Source: Akebia trifoliata (Eukaryota; Streptophyta; Magnoliopsida; Ranunculales; Lardizabalaceae). From it: a stretch of DNA of 64,000 bases. The first letter of the stretch is position 1, and each line of letters begins with the position of its first letter. Location: the NCBI GenBank assembly GCA_017979445.1, contig CM030714.1, positions 17,541,892 to 17,605,891 on the forward strand, written 5' to 3'. Below, piece after piece: positions 22,881 through 34,741 of the stretch. The translations under genes and the position numbers were made by a program. The notes beneath the pieces are model-generated. The model did not search any database. It saw nothing but the letters and a program-made list of their open reading frames with translations, and had not been told where the DNA came from.

Positions 22881-24537
22881 TAATCCGAAAGCGATTTGAG
22901 TCCTAGTCTGAAAAACAAACATGATATGCAGCGTTTAGCTTTCATGGGTCAACCCTTAAGTTCTTTGGTAGTTCAGATCAGGACCGACCAACAACTAGTT
23001 TGTCATGAAAAATCTGAATTTAACCGTATTTGAGTAAAAATAAAATTAAAAAAAAATACTAAATGAGGGAAAAATTATTTCCACACTATGAGATTCCTCG
23101 CCTCAAGAGGCGGCAAATCTTTTCTCACCCTACACCTAAGAAATTGATTTTCCACACATAAAGAATTTGGATCTTATAAAAGAAGGACAATGATACTGAA
23201 AAACCCTTTATTGAGAATACATACCAATTACTCCCTTAAAAAAAGAATATGAACCAGTTAAGTCCCACTTAATAAATATTCACCTATTAAGGAATTTTTA
23301 AAGATTTTTTTAAGAAAAATACATGGATTGCCCTTTTAACAACTTTACAAAGTGGTTTAATCTAAAAATATATCAAGTCAAATAAAAAACTTGATTAATT
23401 TATTTGGTTATTAATATTTTTGTTCAAATAAAAAATAAATATTTTTATTTATTGAAATGTATTTATAAATTCAATATAATTCTATTTGACTCATTTAAGT
23501 AGACTAACTAATATTTCAGTTGAATCAATTCGATGAAAATTCAAGTCAAATTTTAAAATAATGTTTTAACTATTTATATATATATTTTTTGATAAATCTA
23601 ATATACATAGATCAAATTAGTTTGATAATGATGATAACTACACTAATCTTCATCATCATTATCATCAATAATGTGAGTTAAAAATCACTAGTTTTGGGAA
23701 GAGAAAACAAGGATTTTTTATTTTTATTTTTTTTTCATTTAAACCTTTTTTTTTTCAATATTATATAAGAGATGACCATGGTCAAGGGGCATGTCATTAA
23801 TTTTAAAACATATGATTACTCAAGTATTCTCAAATACACACATTTCTTTAAACCTCAAAATTCGTTGAAAAGGTTAGTACGACATTTTCGTTTCAAAAAT
23901 CCTTTTTTTGACTAATATTTGATAAAATAAGTATTAAAGAGTCCATATTTTTTTTTTCAGAAAAGACGTTTTTTTTTTTTTACATATTTAAAAAAAATAG
24001 GGTTTTCAAGTCATTGTCCCTATAAACAAGATCATTTTGATAAAATAAATAAATAAAACTGAAACTAACAACCCTATAATCAAGGAAATTAGTTTTTAAA
24101 ACTTAAAAACTATTGTACACACCCCAATTTGAACGGGTCCCTAGTTGAAAGGACCTAAAAAAAAATCAATTTTCCTAGCAAAATCTATCAACGAGCCTAA
24201 AAAGACCAAATCAGTGAAAATCAACATTTTTATAAAATCGAAAGGTCCTAAGACCCGTAAAGGTTTCATGGACCCACAACAGGGCTTCACAAACCCCTCA
24301 CCTTCGCCATCTCTCACCCCTCAAATCCTGAACTCGAAAACTTCCTAAGCCTACTTAAGGCCTACCAATTTTCAACCTCCTAAAAACCATTTTAGCATCA
24401 CCCTAAAATAAGTTTAACCCTATCCAATGCCTTAACCTAACCTAACCCTAATCTCATGCAACCCAACTCTAATCTAAACCCTAGACTCAAGTCAATTCTA
24501 AAACTTAAGCCCTCGTCGAGACAAAAGCCTAACCTAA
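22881..24537. other. Unassigned DNA
   Basis: Mostly AT-rich with homopolymer runs. A C-rich stretch at 24120-24540 has many 'aaccctaa'-like phrases, none forming a regular telomere-type array. The open frame at 24145-24348 has biased composition and no recognisable features. Confidence 0.35.
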
Positions 24538-24542
24538 TCAAG

Positions 24543-25833
24543 TGATGTCGTTGTTGTCATCTAATCAGAAATTATATTTTTGTACTCTCCTTAACTTGTA
24601 GGCAAGTGAGGGATCGAACCCAAGAGAAAAATGAGGATGTTACCAAGTTAACAAGAATGAAGTTAATCTAAATTACAATTTAAAACTTTTTTTTTTATAT
24701 AGTTTTGTGAAATAAAATGGAGAGTAAATGAATATTGTAGGAAAATAAAGCAATATAAGAGAAAATTATACTAAGAAAACAAAAGATAAAGCCATTAGTG
24801 ATTAGAGTAACCTAGGATTAGTTAATAAAATTGTATTTAAGTTTATCCTTATTTGCACTCAACCTCAAGGGCTTGGTATATGCTCCTTAGGTTGGAAGAT
24901 ATGACATGAAGTTTTTTGAGAAAACATTATAGTTAGGACTCCTTCACTCACTAATGAGTGAAGTCCTTACTACCAAATATCTAGTTCAAATATGTTCTAT
25001 CTTAATCTTATCTTAGCATAAAACATCAAAGTTAAGCATATGAGATGTAGATATTCATCTAAAGTTTTGATTCCTTAGAGTTGGATAAAACCTTAAAGTG
25101 AATCCTATAAACATTATAAAGAATATGGAAAGATAAAGAAATAACACAGAATTAAACTTGTTCCTAAGCTTCCCCCTCTCACTAATATAATGATTCTAGC
25201 CTATAGTCATGGCAAGGATAACAAGAAAAAATAAAAGAAACAATAGTTGTATTCATGGTAATTAAGATATATTATCTCATTGATAAATTACAAAAGTTAC
25301 TGAAATAAAACTTAACTAAAAAAATGAAAATTATAGAGAAAATGCCAAGGGCATTGAGGGAGAAGAATAGAAGGGACAAGAGCCCAAAGACCCTTTCTTA
25401 ACTGGCAAAATGATCTATTTATAGACTTGACGTATTCTCGACGGATTCAAAAATAAATCCCATCACTCTTGCGTATAATCTCATATGCGAAGCAAACTGA
25501 AAAAAATTCTAAGACCATCCAACCTAGGTAGACTGCGTCACATTGATCTAGAAATTAAATTTTGACTGGTTGCCTGATTTGTCTTCCTGATTACAGTGAC
25601 TTTGTGTTCTTCTGGATGAGTTAATCATTAACCTGTACAATGAACACATGCAATCAGTTTTTCAATATTTATAATTATTTTGTACAATTAAGCCTAATTA
25701 ACATGATATAACTTGAAATGTGATAAATTGAGGCTTAATATACTTATTTATCTAATTTAATGAAATAAAGATGAAAATCTAGATAAATGCTTATGAAAAG
25801 TATGGATAAATCAAGGTTTTGAAGTACTGATCA
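24543..25833 (-). mobile_element. Complete solo Athila-like LTR, 1,291 bp, TSD TCAAG
   Basis: It is a full-length match to the LTR at 3178-4468, with the same length, the same TGATGTC start and the same GTACTGATCA end. It is flanked by identical pentamers: TCAAG at 24538-24542 and 25834-25838. On the minus strand a TATA-like CTATAAATAG lies at 25424-25415. No PPT follows on its right, unlike the copy at 3178, so this is a solo LTR left by recombination. Confidence 0.92.
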
Positions 25834-28022
25834 TCAAGTTCAAACTTAAAGTTCATACCCTTACCTATATCTATATACATGATCAACACTAATCAGGATC
25901 CATGCAATCTGTGATTATCAAGGGGGATACTTGTCACCACCACTCTTCACCTCCCAAATTCTTCTAACCAACCCCATCATCATCCTCAAAAAGTAAACCA
26001 ACCCACAACCATATCATAATCTACCCCCATCATTCCATAAAAAAACAACCAACCCACACCCTTCTCCTTAATCAACTCACCTAACATACACACCCACACC
26101 TTTAAGATACTTCTCACCACCTCCTCTACCCTCCCAAAACCTAACCACCTAATCTCTTACACAACACATTTTCTTAACCAAACATCATACCCTTTAATCT
26201 TACCTAACATTGAATCCAAATGGTTTGAAGAATCCAAAACATTTGGGTCAAAAGTGATCCATTCCCATCACCTTACTCAAATACCCCTCTATAATCTCCA
26301 AATAACACCCCTCTCATACCTACACCTCATGTCATTATCTTCTAATGTTTTTCTTTTGACATTTCTAACATTAAGAATAACTCAAAATTCCTATAAATAC
26401 CTCTTTACCTCTCAAAAAGAGACTCATGCTATCAAGCCCTAAAAGACTAAAAATTCTCAATCCCTTTCTCTACTCAACTCTCTCCTTTTCTCATTACATC
26501 ATCTCTTCTAAAAACTCACATAACACTATTAAGGACTCAAGAAAAAAAGAAGGAAGGAAGAAAAGAAGAAATCAAGACCTCAAGGTGGGTTAGAGAAAGC
26601 ATAGCCCCTTTTCTATTTCCCTCTTCTACCTCCCCCCTCACTTATTTAATTTTAGTTTTAGAAAGCTCCTAAGACGTAATGCTCACCATCTCATACCTCC
26701 AGTAGATCGAATTTCAGTTCGATAAAACTGTAAGGGTTGTAACCACCTTTAAAAGAAATTAATTTTAAACCCTTAAATATCCTTTTGCACACACCTCACT
26801 CAACTCATTTTGAGGCAATCGATAATTGAGTCATTTTCAACCTATGAGAATGGACCCATAACCTTAGTCAACATTGAAAAAAAAGCTATGTTCCCAAGGT
26901 TAGATTTCTATAAGGATCATCAAGTTCAAACTTAAAGTTCATACCCTTACCTATATCTATATACATGATCAACACTAATCAGGATCCATGCAATCTGTGA
27001 TCATCAAGGAGGACACTTGTCACCACCACCCTTCACTTCTTAAATTCTTCTAGCCAACCTCATTATCATACTTAAAAAGTAAACCAACTCATGCCTTAAC
27101 CCATACCTATGTCATAACCTATCCCCATCATTCCATAAAAAAGTAACCAACTCATACTCCTTCTCTTTAATCAACTCACCACACACATACATACATACCT
27201 TTGAGACATTTGTCACCATCTCCTCCACCCTTCCAAAACCTAATCACATAATCCTTTACACAACCCATTTTCTGAACCAAACACCACATCCCTTAATCTC
27301 ACCTAACAGTCAACTCAAATGGGTTGAAGAGTCCAACCCATTTGGGTCAAAAGAGACCCATTCCCACCACCTTGCATAAATACCCTTCTCTAACCTCCAA
27401 ATAACACACTTCTCCTACCTAAACCTCATGTCATTATCTTCTAACATTTTTCTTTTGACATTTCTAACCTAAAAACAACTTAAAAATCCTATAAATACCC
27501 TTCATTTACCTTTAAAAAAAGAACGTATACTATCAAGCCCTAAAGGACTAAAAATTCTCGACCCCTCTCTCTACTCAACTCTCTTCCTCTCTTACTACAT
27601 TTTATTTTATAAAAACTCACACAACATTACTAAGGACTCAAGAAAAAAAAAGGGATGAAGGAATGAACGAAAGAAGAAGTCAAGAGCTTAAGGTGGGTTA
27701 GAGAAAGCATAGCTCCCCCTTCTTGCTATTTTCATTTTCTACTTTTTCCCTTACTTCTTTAATTTTATTTTTAGAAAGCTCCTAACACGTAATGCTTACC
27801 CTCTCCTACCTCCGGTAGATTGGACTTCGGTTTGGTCTAAAGTGTAGGGTTGTAATCACCTTCAAAAGAAAATAATTTTAAACCCTTACACACCCTTTTG
27901 CATACACCTCGTTTTGAGGCAATCAATAATTGAGTCATTCTCAACCCATGAGAATGGACTCATAACCTTAGTTGAAAATTTTAAAAAAGTTATGTTTTCA
28001 AGGCTAGATTTCTGTAAGGATC
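25834..28022. repeat. Tandem duplication of a ~1.09-kb unit (two copies)
   Basis: Copy 1 (~25834-26920) and copy 2 (~26923-28022) are collinear and look about 85% identical. Shared landmarks are 'tcaagttcaaacttaaagtt', 'atatacatgatcaacacta', 'tttgggtcaaaagtgatccat' / 'tttgggtcaaaagagacccat', 'caagccctaaa', 'ggtgggttagagaaagcata', 'cctccggtagattgg' and a final 'tctgtaaggatcatc'. The first ~600 bp of each unit is strikingly C/A-rich on this strand. Each unit contains a TATA-like 'cctataaatac' (26391, 27489) followed 140-200 bp later by a purine run. The paired TATA motifs and the pyrimidine-rich leader could mean each unit is an LTR or promoter block, but no TG...CA ends or flanks prove it. Confidence 0.75.
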
Positions 28023-28439
28023 ATCTCTTTCAATGAGATGAGCCTTATAATTCGAGTCAATAGTAAATCCTTTTTTAGGGTACAAGTTATCGATTATTAG
28101 ATTCTTCTCTTTATTTATTTATTTCATTTTATTCAAAAATGACCAAGCTTTTGAGGTTATTATCATTTGATGGAGAGAGAGGGGTGCAACTATGATGCCA
28201 ATACGATGCTTTTCCAAAAAATACCTTCCAGGTAACCATTCATACCATTTTACAAAAAGAATGGTAGCGACTTCAAATCCACGTAGAGATGATCTTCGGA
28301 CTCGAAAATCACGTATCTACAACTATCTTCTTTTTATAATTATGTAATAGTTAAATATCCTTTAATTAGTATTTCAAATTATAAACAAACCTTTTTATGT
28401 AAGTTTGATTACTCCATCCACCTAATAAATTAATTTAAA
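28023..28439. other. Unassigned DNA with an LTR-end-like phrase
   Basis: 'ggtagcgacttcaaatccacg' (28263) followed by 'ctcgaaaatcacgtatctaca' (28297) recalls the ends of Tat-type LTRs but has no partner in the window. Nothing else seen. Confidence 0.3.
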
Positions 28440-28765
28440 AAAAAACATTTTACTTACTAACTTTGTTAGATTTCAAATTATGGTAAGGATCATTGAGCTC
28501 AAATGGATTACCAAATTGGCAACACTATAGCCCTCTAGCTTTCATCTAACGACTCAGATCCATACAAAATTCAAAAAAATAATTTTGTTTGGACTTGATC
28601 CATGATTTTGAAAATGAACGGCTATTGAACTCCTAAATTTAAAATTAAAATTTAGCAAGGAAAAATATTTATTTTAAGTTTGATTTTTTTTTCTTTAAGT
28701 TAATAGAATTTTGTCCTCTACATCCCTATTGTATCGGATCATGTTTTTGGATGCCACAAGTTAAG
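28440..28765. repeat. Second copy of the dispersed repeat at 19965
   Basis: Collinear with ~20345-20450 and 20090-20305: 'ggatcattgagctcaaatgg', 'cagatccatacaaaattc', 'ggacttgatccatgatttt' and 'gatcatgtttttggatgcca'. Same orientation as the first copy. It is the more complete copy at its left end. Confidence 0.6.
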
Positions 28766-30361
28766 CTCAACAACCGTTATAAGATTTGAAATCTTACCAA
28801 GTTAGTAAGGCTAGACTTTCTAAAAAATTATAAGACCCAATTTAAATGAAAAGATTACTCGTGTATTTTTTCATGATGTACTCAAACAATAGAAAAAAGA
28901 TTTGCCAGTTCATCATTTGCTTGACAAATCATTTTTGCAATCAAGCATGCCCTTAATAAACTGCATTGCAGAAATTCCTTATTTAAAAAAAAAAACCATT
29001 TTTTTTTAATAAACCCTCAACATTCTAACATCTAAGTCATGGTCCAGGGGGTGTCTCATTTCTAAAGCAACAAATGATGTCTACGTAACTCATTTTAATT
29101 GAAGTTAAATAAATACGGCTGCTTGCTACTAAGAAAATGGTTTGGTTAAGAGTCCTATGTGTTTTAAACTGTAATCAAAACCAACCACATAAAAATCATT
29201 CCTATTCTATAAGATGAAAATTTCTTTCAAAAAAATTATGTTCTGTTTATAGGGTTGGAATCTTGGAATTGAGGTTATATATGATTAGATCTCTTCTGAA
29301 TTCTCAAAAGCACAAACTCTTTTTAAGTACTCATCCACCCTCACCACATGTTGAAACATCTAAGATTTAAAAAATATATATATTTGAATGTCCCGTTTAT
29401 GTTGAAAGAAAAAAAAAAAAAAACCTCAAATTCCGTTCAAGTTGGAGGTCTCTCAAAAAAAATTGTTAGTTTCCAAAATTCTAAAAAGTCTAGATCCCTT
29501 TTAAGACTAAAAATAAAAAGGTAAAAACCTTGACGCTCTTCTACATCAAAAGTTCAAAAATAGAAAATAATTTCTACTGGTTTTACATGGTCTCTTTTCT
29601 CTCAAGTTCTCACCCTCATTTCTTAAATCTCAAATACAAACTATCAAGTTCTCTTTCCATCTCTGGTTATCTCTTGATATGTCCTAGTTAGATATTTTTA
29701 TTTTATTTGGACATTGTGGCAAAAATAAGGCATTCTTATAAAAGTAAATTTAATATTTAATATTTTTTTTTCCAAATATGTGGTAATACAATTTATATGA
29801 CTTACTCTGATTATGGTAGGTGATAAACAATTTTTAGTGGAATCTCTTCTCTACGAAAATAACATAATAATTTTAACAAAATAGAAATTACCCATTATTT
29901 CATTCATAAGAAAATATGGAAAGTTTTTATCGAATTTTGAAAATAGACTTTTTATTTTATTAATTACTATACTTTTGAACATTAAAACAATTGAATAATG
30001 TTAGACATTCTCTATTAAAAACTATATATTAGCCATACTTGAATATAAAAGCTTAATTTATAATTTTATATGTCAAAAATTAGAAAAATAGATTTTCAAT
30101 ATTTTTTATTATTTAAATAGATAATTAGTATTATTTATATTAATATACTAAATATAACAAATGCATCATTCAGAGGTTTCGTCTTAGGCCTCAACTTGTG
30201 TGTAGTGGGTCCTAGGTCAGATGGGTTTGTTGCCATGTTTTTTACATCCTAACCCAGATATGGAAAGGAAAAGAACATGATTGAGTTTGGTATGGGCCAA
30301 ATCACTGTCTACATCATTGGATTTCCACCGTTAGTGACCTCCATTGAAGTCTAGTAGTTTA
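28766..30361. other. Unassigned AT-rich DNA
   Basis: No gene or repeat match supported. It contains homopolymer runs (A-run at ~29408) and ends in a slightly GC-richer stretch at 30170-30360. Confidence 0.35.
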
Positions 30362-30640
30362 CAGGGACAGAGACAGTAAGGAGTTGGTGGGGACCCACAG
30401 AATTTTGAGACACCCCTATATTTTCAATAAATTACATGCCTCATGTGTCCCCTCCCCCTCACCTCTTTCCTCATTTGCCCCCACACTCGCACCTCCCTCT
30501 TATTGATGACTTTGCCTTTTGACCGGCATTCTCATATTCTAATTGAAAATGATTTAAATATCTTTTTTTTCAACTTCTAATAAAAAACCTTTGAATTTCC
30601 CTCTAAAATCATTTATCTCCAAATTCTTCAATTATACAAC
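30362..30640. mobile_element. hAT-like MITE copy, inverted, 3'-truncated
   Basis: The sequence starts cagggacagagacagtaagg and runs as the reverse complement of the MITE at 14919-15248 ('ggagttggtgggg', 'acacccctata', 'gccttttgac', 'gatttaaatatc', 'ccaaattcttcaattataca'). It stops matching at ~30640, so the other terminal repeat is missing. Confidence 0.65.
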
Positions 30641-31620
30641 TAACGATCTCATTTCAAGTAATGGGTGATTGTAAATATTTTGACTAAGTTTCTATACATA
30701 TTTTCTAGGGCAAATTTTCAAATAATTATCAAAGTTTTTCAAAAATACTAAAAGTGTTAACATGTGTTGGTACAACTACCACATAATATTGATAAAATAT
30801 TATCAAATTATTAGCATTACATGATAACTTTATCAACATTAACAACATTTTGAAAATATCAAAATTTTTTTATAATTATTTGAAAATTTATCTTATTTTC
30901 AATTCAAAATCTTCAATTTTTAATTAAATATAAAAAAGAAAATTACCATCTTCAATTTTGCACAAGAGGTAGCATTAATTTTAACATTCACAGGCAAAAT
31001 AGCACTGCAATATTTGTTTCTTATTATGTTTAGATATTTTCATTAACAAAAACAAAGATATTATTTCACTCATATCTCAAGGAAAAGTATCTATGGTTTT
31101 GAATACACCTACACGTTAGCACAGTGTGTAACGCAGTGTCTTGCACTATAACTACAACAGCTCAATTCCCATAGGGAGAGGAGGGGGCCGTAGAACTAAA
31201 AAGATGCATTTTATTTAAGGTTAGGATCAAATGACTCATGGAAAAACTATATGATTGCAAGTGTTAAAACACAAATCTAATGTATTTTGTGTATCGTTAA
31301 TCCAATGGTTAGAAATACATATCCTAATGATAAATTTAAATCGTTGGATTTTGTATTTTAACTACAAGGATATTGTGTTTTTTCACAAGTCGTTTTTTAT
31401 AAGTCACAATCTTCTAAGAGAATTAGACTTTGGGTGTGTTTGATGAAAATTGACAACTCTTGCAATTTGCTAAAGATAATGTGTTTTGTAAGCTCAACTT
31501 GGGAGATCTGTCAAATTCATCAACTCTCCAACTTCTTAAAATTGAAGCACTTCAACTTTCACCCTAAGAAGTGAAAGTTGGCAACTCTCACTGTCATCCC
31601 CCTTTTTAATTTTATTGTTA
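30641..31620. other. Unassigned DNA with a small hairpin
   Basis: An inverted repeat, caactttcac / gtgaaagttg, with an 8-base loop lies at about 31553-31579. Otherwise no gene or repeat is supported; the open frame at 31255-31443 is unrecognised. Confidence 0.35.
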
Positions 31621-31629
31621 TTCTGATAA

Positions 31630-31850
31630 TGTGAAAATAAAATAAAATAAATAATAAAAATAGGAATAATAATAATAATAAAATTATGTTATTATTTTAT
31701 TATATTAATGAGAAAAGATAATAAATAATAATAATAATAATAATAAAGTCCATATTACTATTTTATTGTAACAATGATAAAAATAATTAAAATTTGAAAA
31801 AAATAATAATAAATATTTAAAATAAATTAAAATTTAAAATAAATAATTTT
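31630..31850. repeat. Compound (AAT)n/(AAAT)n low-complexity tract
   Basis: Interrupted ATA/AAT runs, the clearest being at 31664-31681 and 31719-31747, embedded in A+T-only sequence. Confidence 0.8.
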
Positions 31851-32126
31851 TTTGTCTCCAATCTCAATTAGGATGTTGATTGTAAAAAAAAAAAAAAAAT
31901 TATTTTCTCCCATCTCCCAATAAAGTCGGAGCTCTAGTTAATTTCAAGATGATTCTTGTAAACAACAAAACATAAAAGTTATAATTAGCATTCACTATCA
32001 ACTTTCAAAAGTTGAAGTTCAAAAAATTGAACATTTGAAAGTTCATTTCTCACGGTGAACTCTCACTTATCACCGGTGAGCTCTTACTTATCACTGAATT
32101 TTTTAATTAGTTTTTTGCCAACCTTT

Positions 32127-32185
32127 ATAGTTCATCTTGAGGTTCTATTGATCAAAAAAAAAAAAAAAAATAGTTCATCTTGAGG
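32127..32185 (+). mobile_element. 28-bp poly-A insertion flanked by a 15-16-bp TSD
   Basis: The 15-mer tagttcatcttgagg occurs at 32128-32142 and again at 32171-32185. Between them is a 28-bp insert (32143-32170): 11 bases, ttctattgatc, then 17 A. A poly-A tail bounded by a perfect direct repeat of this length is the mark of LINE-machinery target-primed insertion, here with almost nothing of the template left. Confidence 0.7.
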
Positions 32186-32331
32186 CTTGACGACAATGCC
32201 TTCGTACCCTCTTTTTCTCCTTTTAGAAAGATCCACGCTAATAAAAAGTAACAGCATATGGGCCAAGGAAGTCAAATTCCATTTTTTATTTTTCTGAAAT
32301 TGTTATTTTTTTCATATATATATATATATAT
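32186..32331. other. Unassigned DNA ending in a (TA)n tract
   Basis: A TA tract at 32314-32335 abuts the foldback element on its left. Nothing else seen. Confidence 0.4.
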
Positions 32332-32335
32332 ATAT

Positions 32336-32732
32336 GGATGGCGTTATTACGACCCCCATTACGACTCACCGTATGTCTTATATGGGCAAAATATTTGGAA
32401 TGAGCTGATTTTTTGTGAGGATGATCTTTGTGATGAGGGGATCATCCTGGCAAAAAATCATCACATTCCAAAACTTCTAACCCCATCAAAATTGATTTAC
32501 AAGAATTGACCAGTCTAAAAATTTTCAACTTGTAAACATGGGACTAAAAGTTTCATAATGAGCTGATTTTTTGTGAGGATGATACTGATTTTTGGCAAGA
32601 ATGATCTCCTCACCATAGAGATCATCCTCACAAAAAATCAGCCCATTCCAAACATTTTTGCCCATATAAGATAAAATGGTGTATCACAATGGGGGTCGTA
32701 ATGGTGGTCTACAGAACCCGACCCTGTATATA
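32336..32732. mobile_element. Foldback element with long inverted repeats (~90 bp arms)
   Basis: The left arm (about 32341-32430) carries 'ttacgacccccatta', 'cttatatgggcaaaat' and 'ggaatgagctgattttttgt'. The right arm (about 32615-32708) is its reverse complement at about 85% identity. The outer right end extends to ~32732 (gaacccgaccctgta) next to another TA-rich stretch. The inner part repeats 'gagctgattttttgtgaggat' directly at 32401 and ~32559. No protein is encoded. TA-rich flanks on both sides fit insertion into a TA microsatellite. It is a foldback MITE of unassigned superfamily, and its transcript would form a long hairpin. Confidence 0.75.
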
Positions 32733-32799
32733 TATTTAAAATATTTGGTACCAACTGTAACCTAAACCAATAATCCCACGTCTACCTACTTGACCATCA

Positions 32800-34310
32800 A
32801 TACAAAGAATCATCATTATTTTATAAAATAAATTATCCAAATACTTAGGACAGATGAATTATTTTAAAAATACAATAATTAAAGTGCCGGTTTATTTCCA
32901 CCAGCTAGCACATGAACTTGTTATTTTCAATATTTAATTAGAACCTAGAGACCTTATAGTCAAAAGAAAAAGTCTATTGACCCAACTAAAGTATACCCAG
33001 TCTTCTTTCTAGAAGTCAAAGGTCAATAAGTCGAACTCTTGACGTAAGGTTGTGGAAAAATAAATGCAGTCAAATTCATCTATATATTTAATTTACTACT
33101 CATTTATGCAACTTTTAAAGTATATAATGTTTCTCAAGAAATTATAATTGAAGGTTTGTATTGGAATTTTCATTTAATTGAACAAATCAATTAATTTTCG
33201 TATATTAACATCAGTTCTTAATACATCAACTTATGTTTCTTTTATATATTTTATAGTTCTTTTCAGATCTCTATGATTGTAATAAAAATTCATTTTCAAG
33301 AAAATTTGGATTCCTAAATAAAGGGCGTGGGAAAAGGAATTTTACGAGAAGATGCATTTTGTTTTTTGATGGTTTCGATCTGCTGAAAAATAAATTTGAC
33401 AATGAAACTTTTGACACCTTGTTCTATCCAATTTTATAAAATTTGATGGTCTTGGGCCATCAAATATAAGTTTTTTTCATGTTGTCTGCTTTTATTATCT
33501 CTATCGTTGTATATTAATAACCTATCGTGCTTTTAAAACCTTCTACCAGGTAGGACTATAATTTGTATTTGTTGAACATGTTCAAATCTTCTGAACCGGC
33601 TTTCTCTTAGCATATTTTCTATTGAAGTTATTCCTAACATTTGTTTTTTTTGTTTTTTTTTTTTTGGTGATTTTATTTATGAAGAGTTACACGCTTGTCA
33701 AAACTAGGAACTCGTCCCATGATCTTTTTTCTATTTAAAAATTTTCAATTACATTTTTAAAACTATTCGGTGACCAAGTGTAAACTGAATAAATAATATA
33801 TTTTATAAAAGATATTACCCAGATATGTATGACAGATATTTATTTTAATAATACAATAAAGTAAGTATACCATATTTGTTTTCTTTCCTTAAGTCAAGGG
33901 TGATGTGGGACAGATATTGTATTTTAACAATACAATAACGTAAGTATACCATATTGTCTTCCATCCTTTAAGTAAAGGGTGATGTGGAACCTTGATTCAG
34001 ATATTTAGATTACAGATTGATGTAACTTTTCAAGTGTCGTATCTTAAGCCAATAATACTTAAGGTTTATCTTAGAAATTTCAATTAAATTGAACACATTA
34101 TGCGTCTCCATCTACTTCTGCCTAAAGTCGTTAATTGAAGTTAATCCTCTTATTATGTTTACATTAGCTCTTAATACATCATTTTATATTTGTTTGGTTT
34201 TCCATAGCTTTAGGTCTCTATGATTGGAGAGAAGGGAATTTGATTTCTTTGGGGAACAAATCATGAGAAAGGAATTCTACAAGAAATTGTATTATACTAT
34301 TAGGGTTGGA
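32800..34310. repeat. Diverged duplication of a ~0.6-1.0-kb block, with an inner 79-bp duplication
   Basis: Block 1 (~32810-33370) and block 2 (~33780-34300) share 'ttaatacatca', 'tctctatgattg', 'ggattcctaaataaaggg' / 'tgatttctttggggaac' and 'gaaaaggaattttacgagaag' / 'gaaaggaattctacaagaa'. Inside block 2, 33832-33910 and 33911-33989 are a direct 79-bp duplication ('agtataccatatt...gtgatgtggga'). No gene is visible, and the source element is unknown. Confidence 0.55.
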
Positions 34311-34667
34311 AAATTGGGTTATTATGCACCATAAAAAATCACATTTTCCAGGGAAAAATCTTTTTCCAACCCATTTTCCTCAATAAAAATTATTTTTTTC
34401 CCCTATTATTATTTATCATTTATAAAAAGTACATTACTATTAAAGGTTTAACCTAAAGATGTTAATCAAGTAGATGAATCTTGTTCCTTCTGCTATTTAA
34501 AGTATGTTCAAATCCAATTTCAATTTCTTAGACTTTCCACTTGTAAGTACATCTAAATATCCTAATCTCTCCATCTCAATTTATTAGGATTCTTATATTT
34601 TCAAAAATATATTTGTTTGCAAATTATATCTAAAAATTATTTGAAATGAATTCATGAGTTTGTAAGT
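34311..34667. other. Unassigned DNA before the Tat-like integrase fragment
   Basis: Presumably decayed internal DNA of element G, but no motif could be read here. Confidence 0.35.
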
Positions 34668-34741
34668 TATAGAGGGAAGTTCAAACCAAATTGGGGAGGG
34701 TCGTTCATCATCAAGGAAATATTACCAGGAAAATCCGAAAG
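34668..34741 (+). pseudogene. Element G: Tat/Ogre-type integrase C-terminal fragment
   Basis: The plus strand reads YRGKFKPNWGGSFIIKEI followed by LPGKS, the conserved 'GKF-PNWEGPYVV-E-LPGGA' block near the integrase C-terminus of Tat/Ogre Ty3/gypsy elements. Only ~25 codons remain. It is followed by the same kind of 3' non-coding repeats and minisatellite as element F, and by a 3' LTR of the same family. That makes element G a plus-strand relative of F, truncated on its left within this window. Confidence 0.7.

Noticed and set aside
24360..24500. Possible interstitial telomere repeat ('aaccctaa' phrases)
   Set aside because: The phrases are irregularly spaced and variable, not tandem heptamers.
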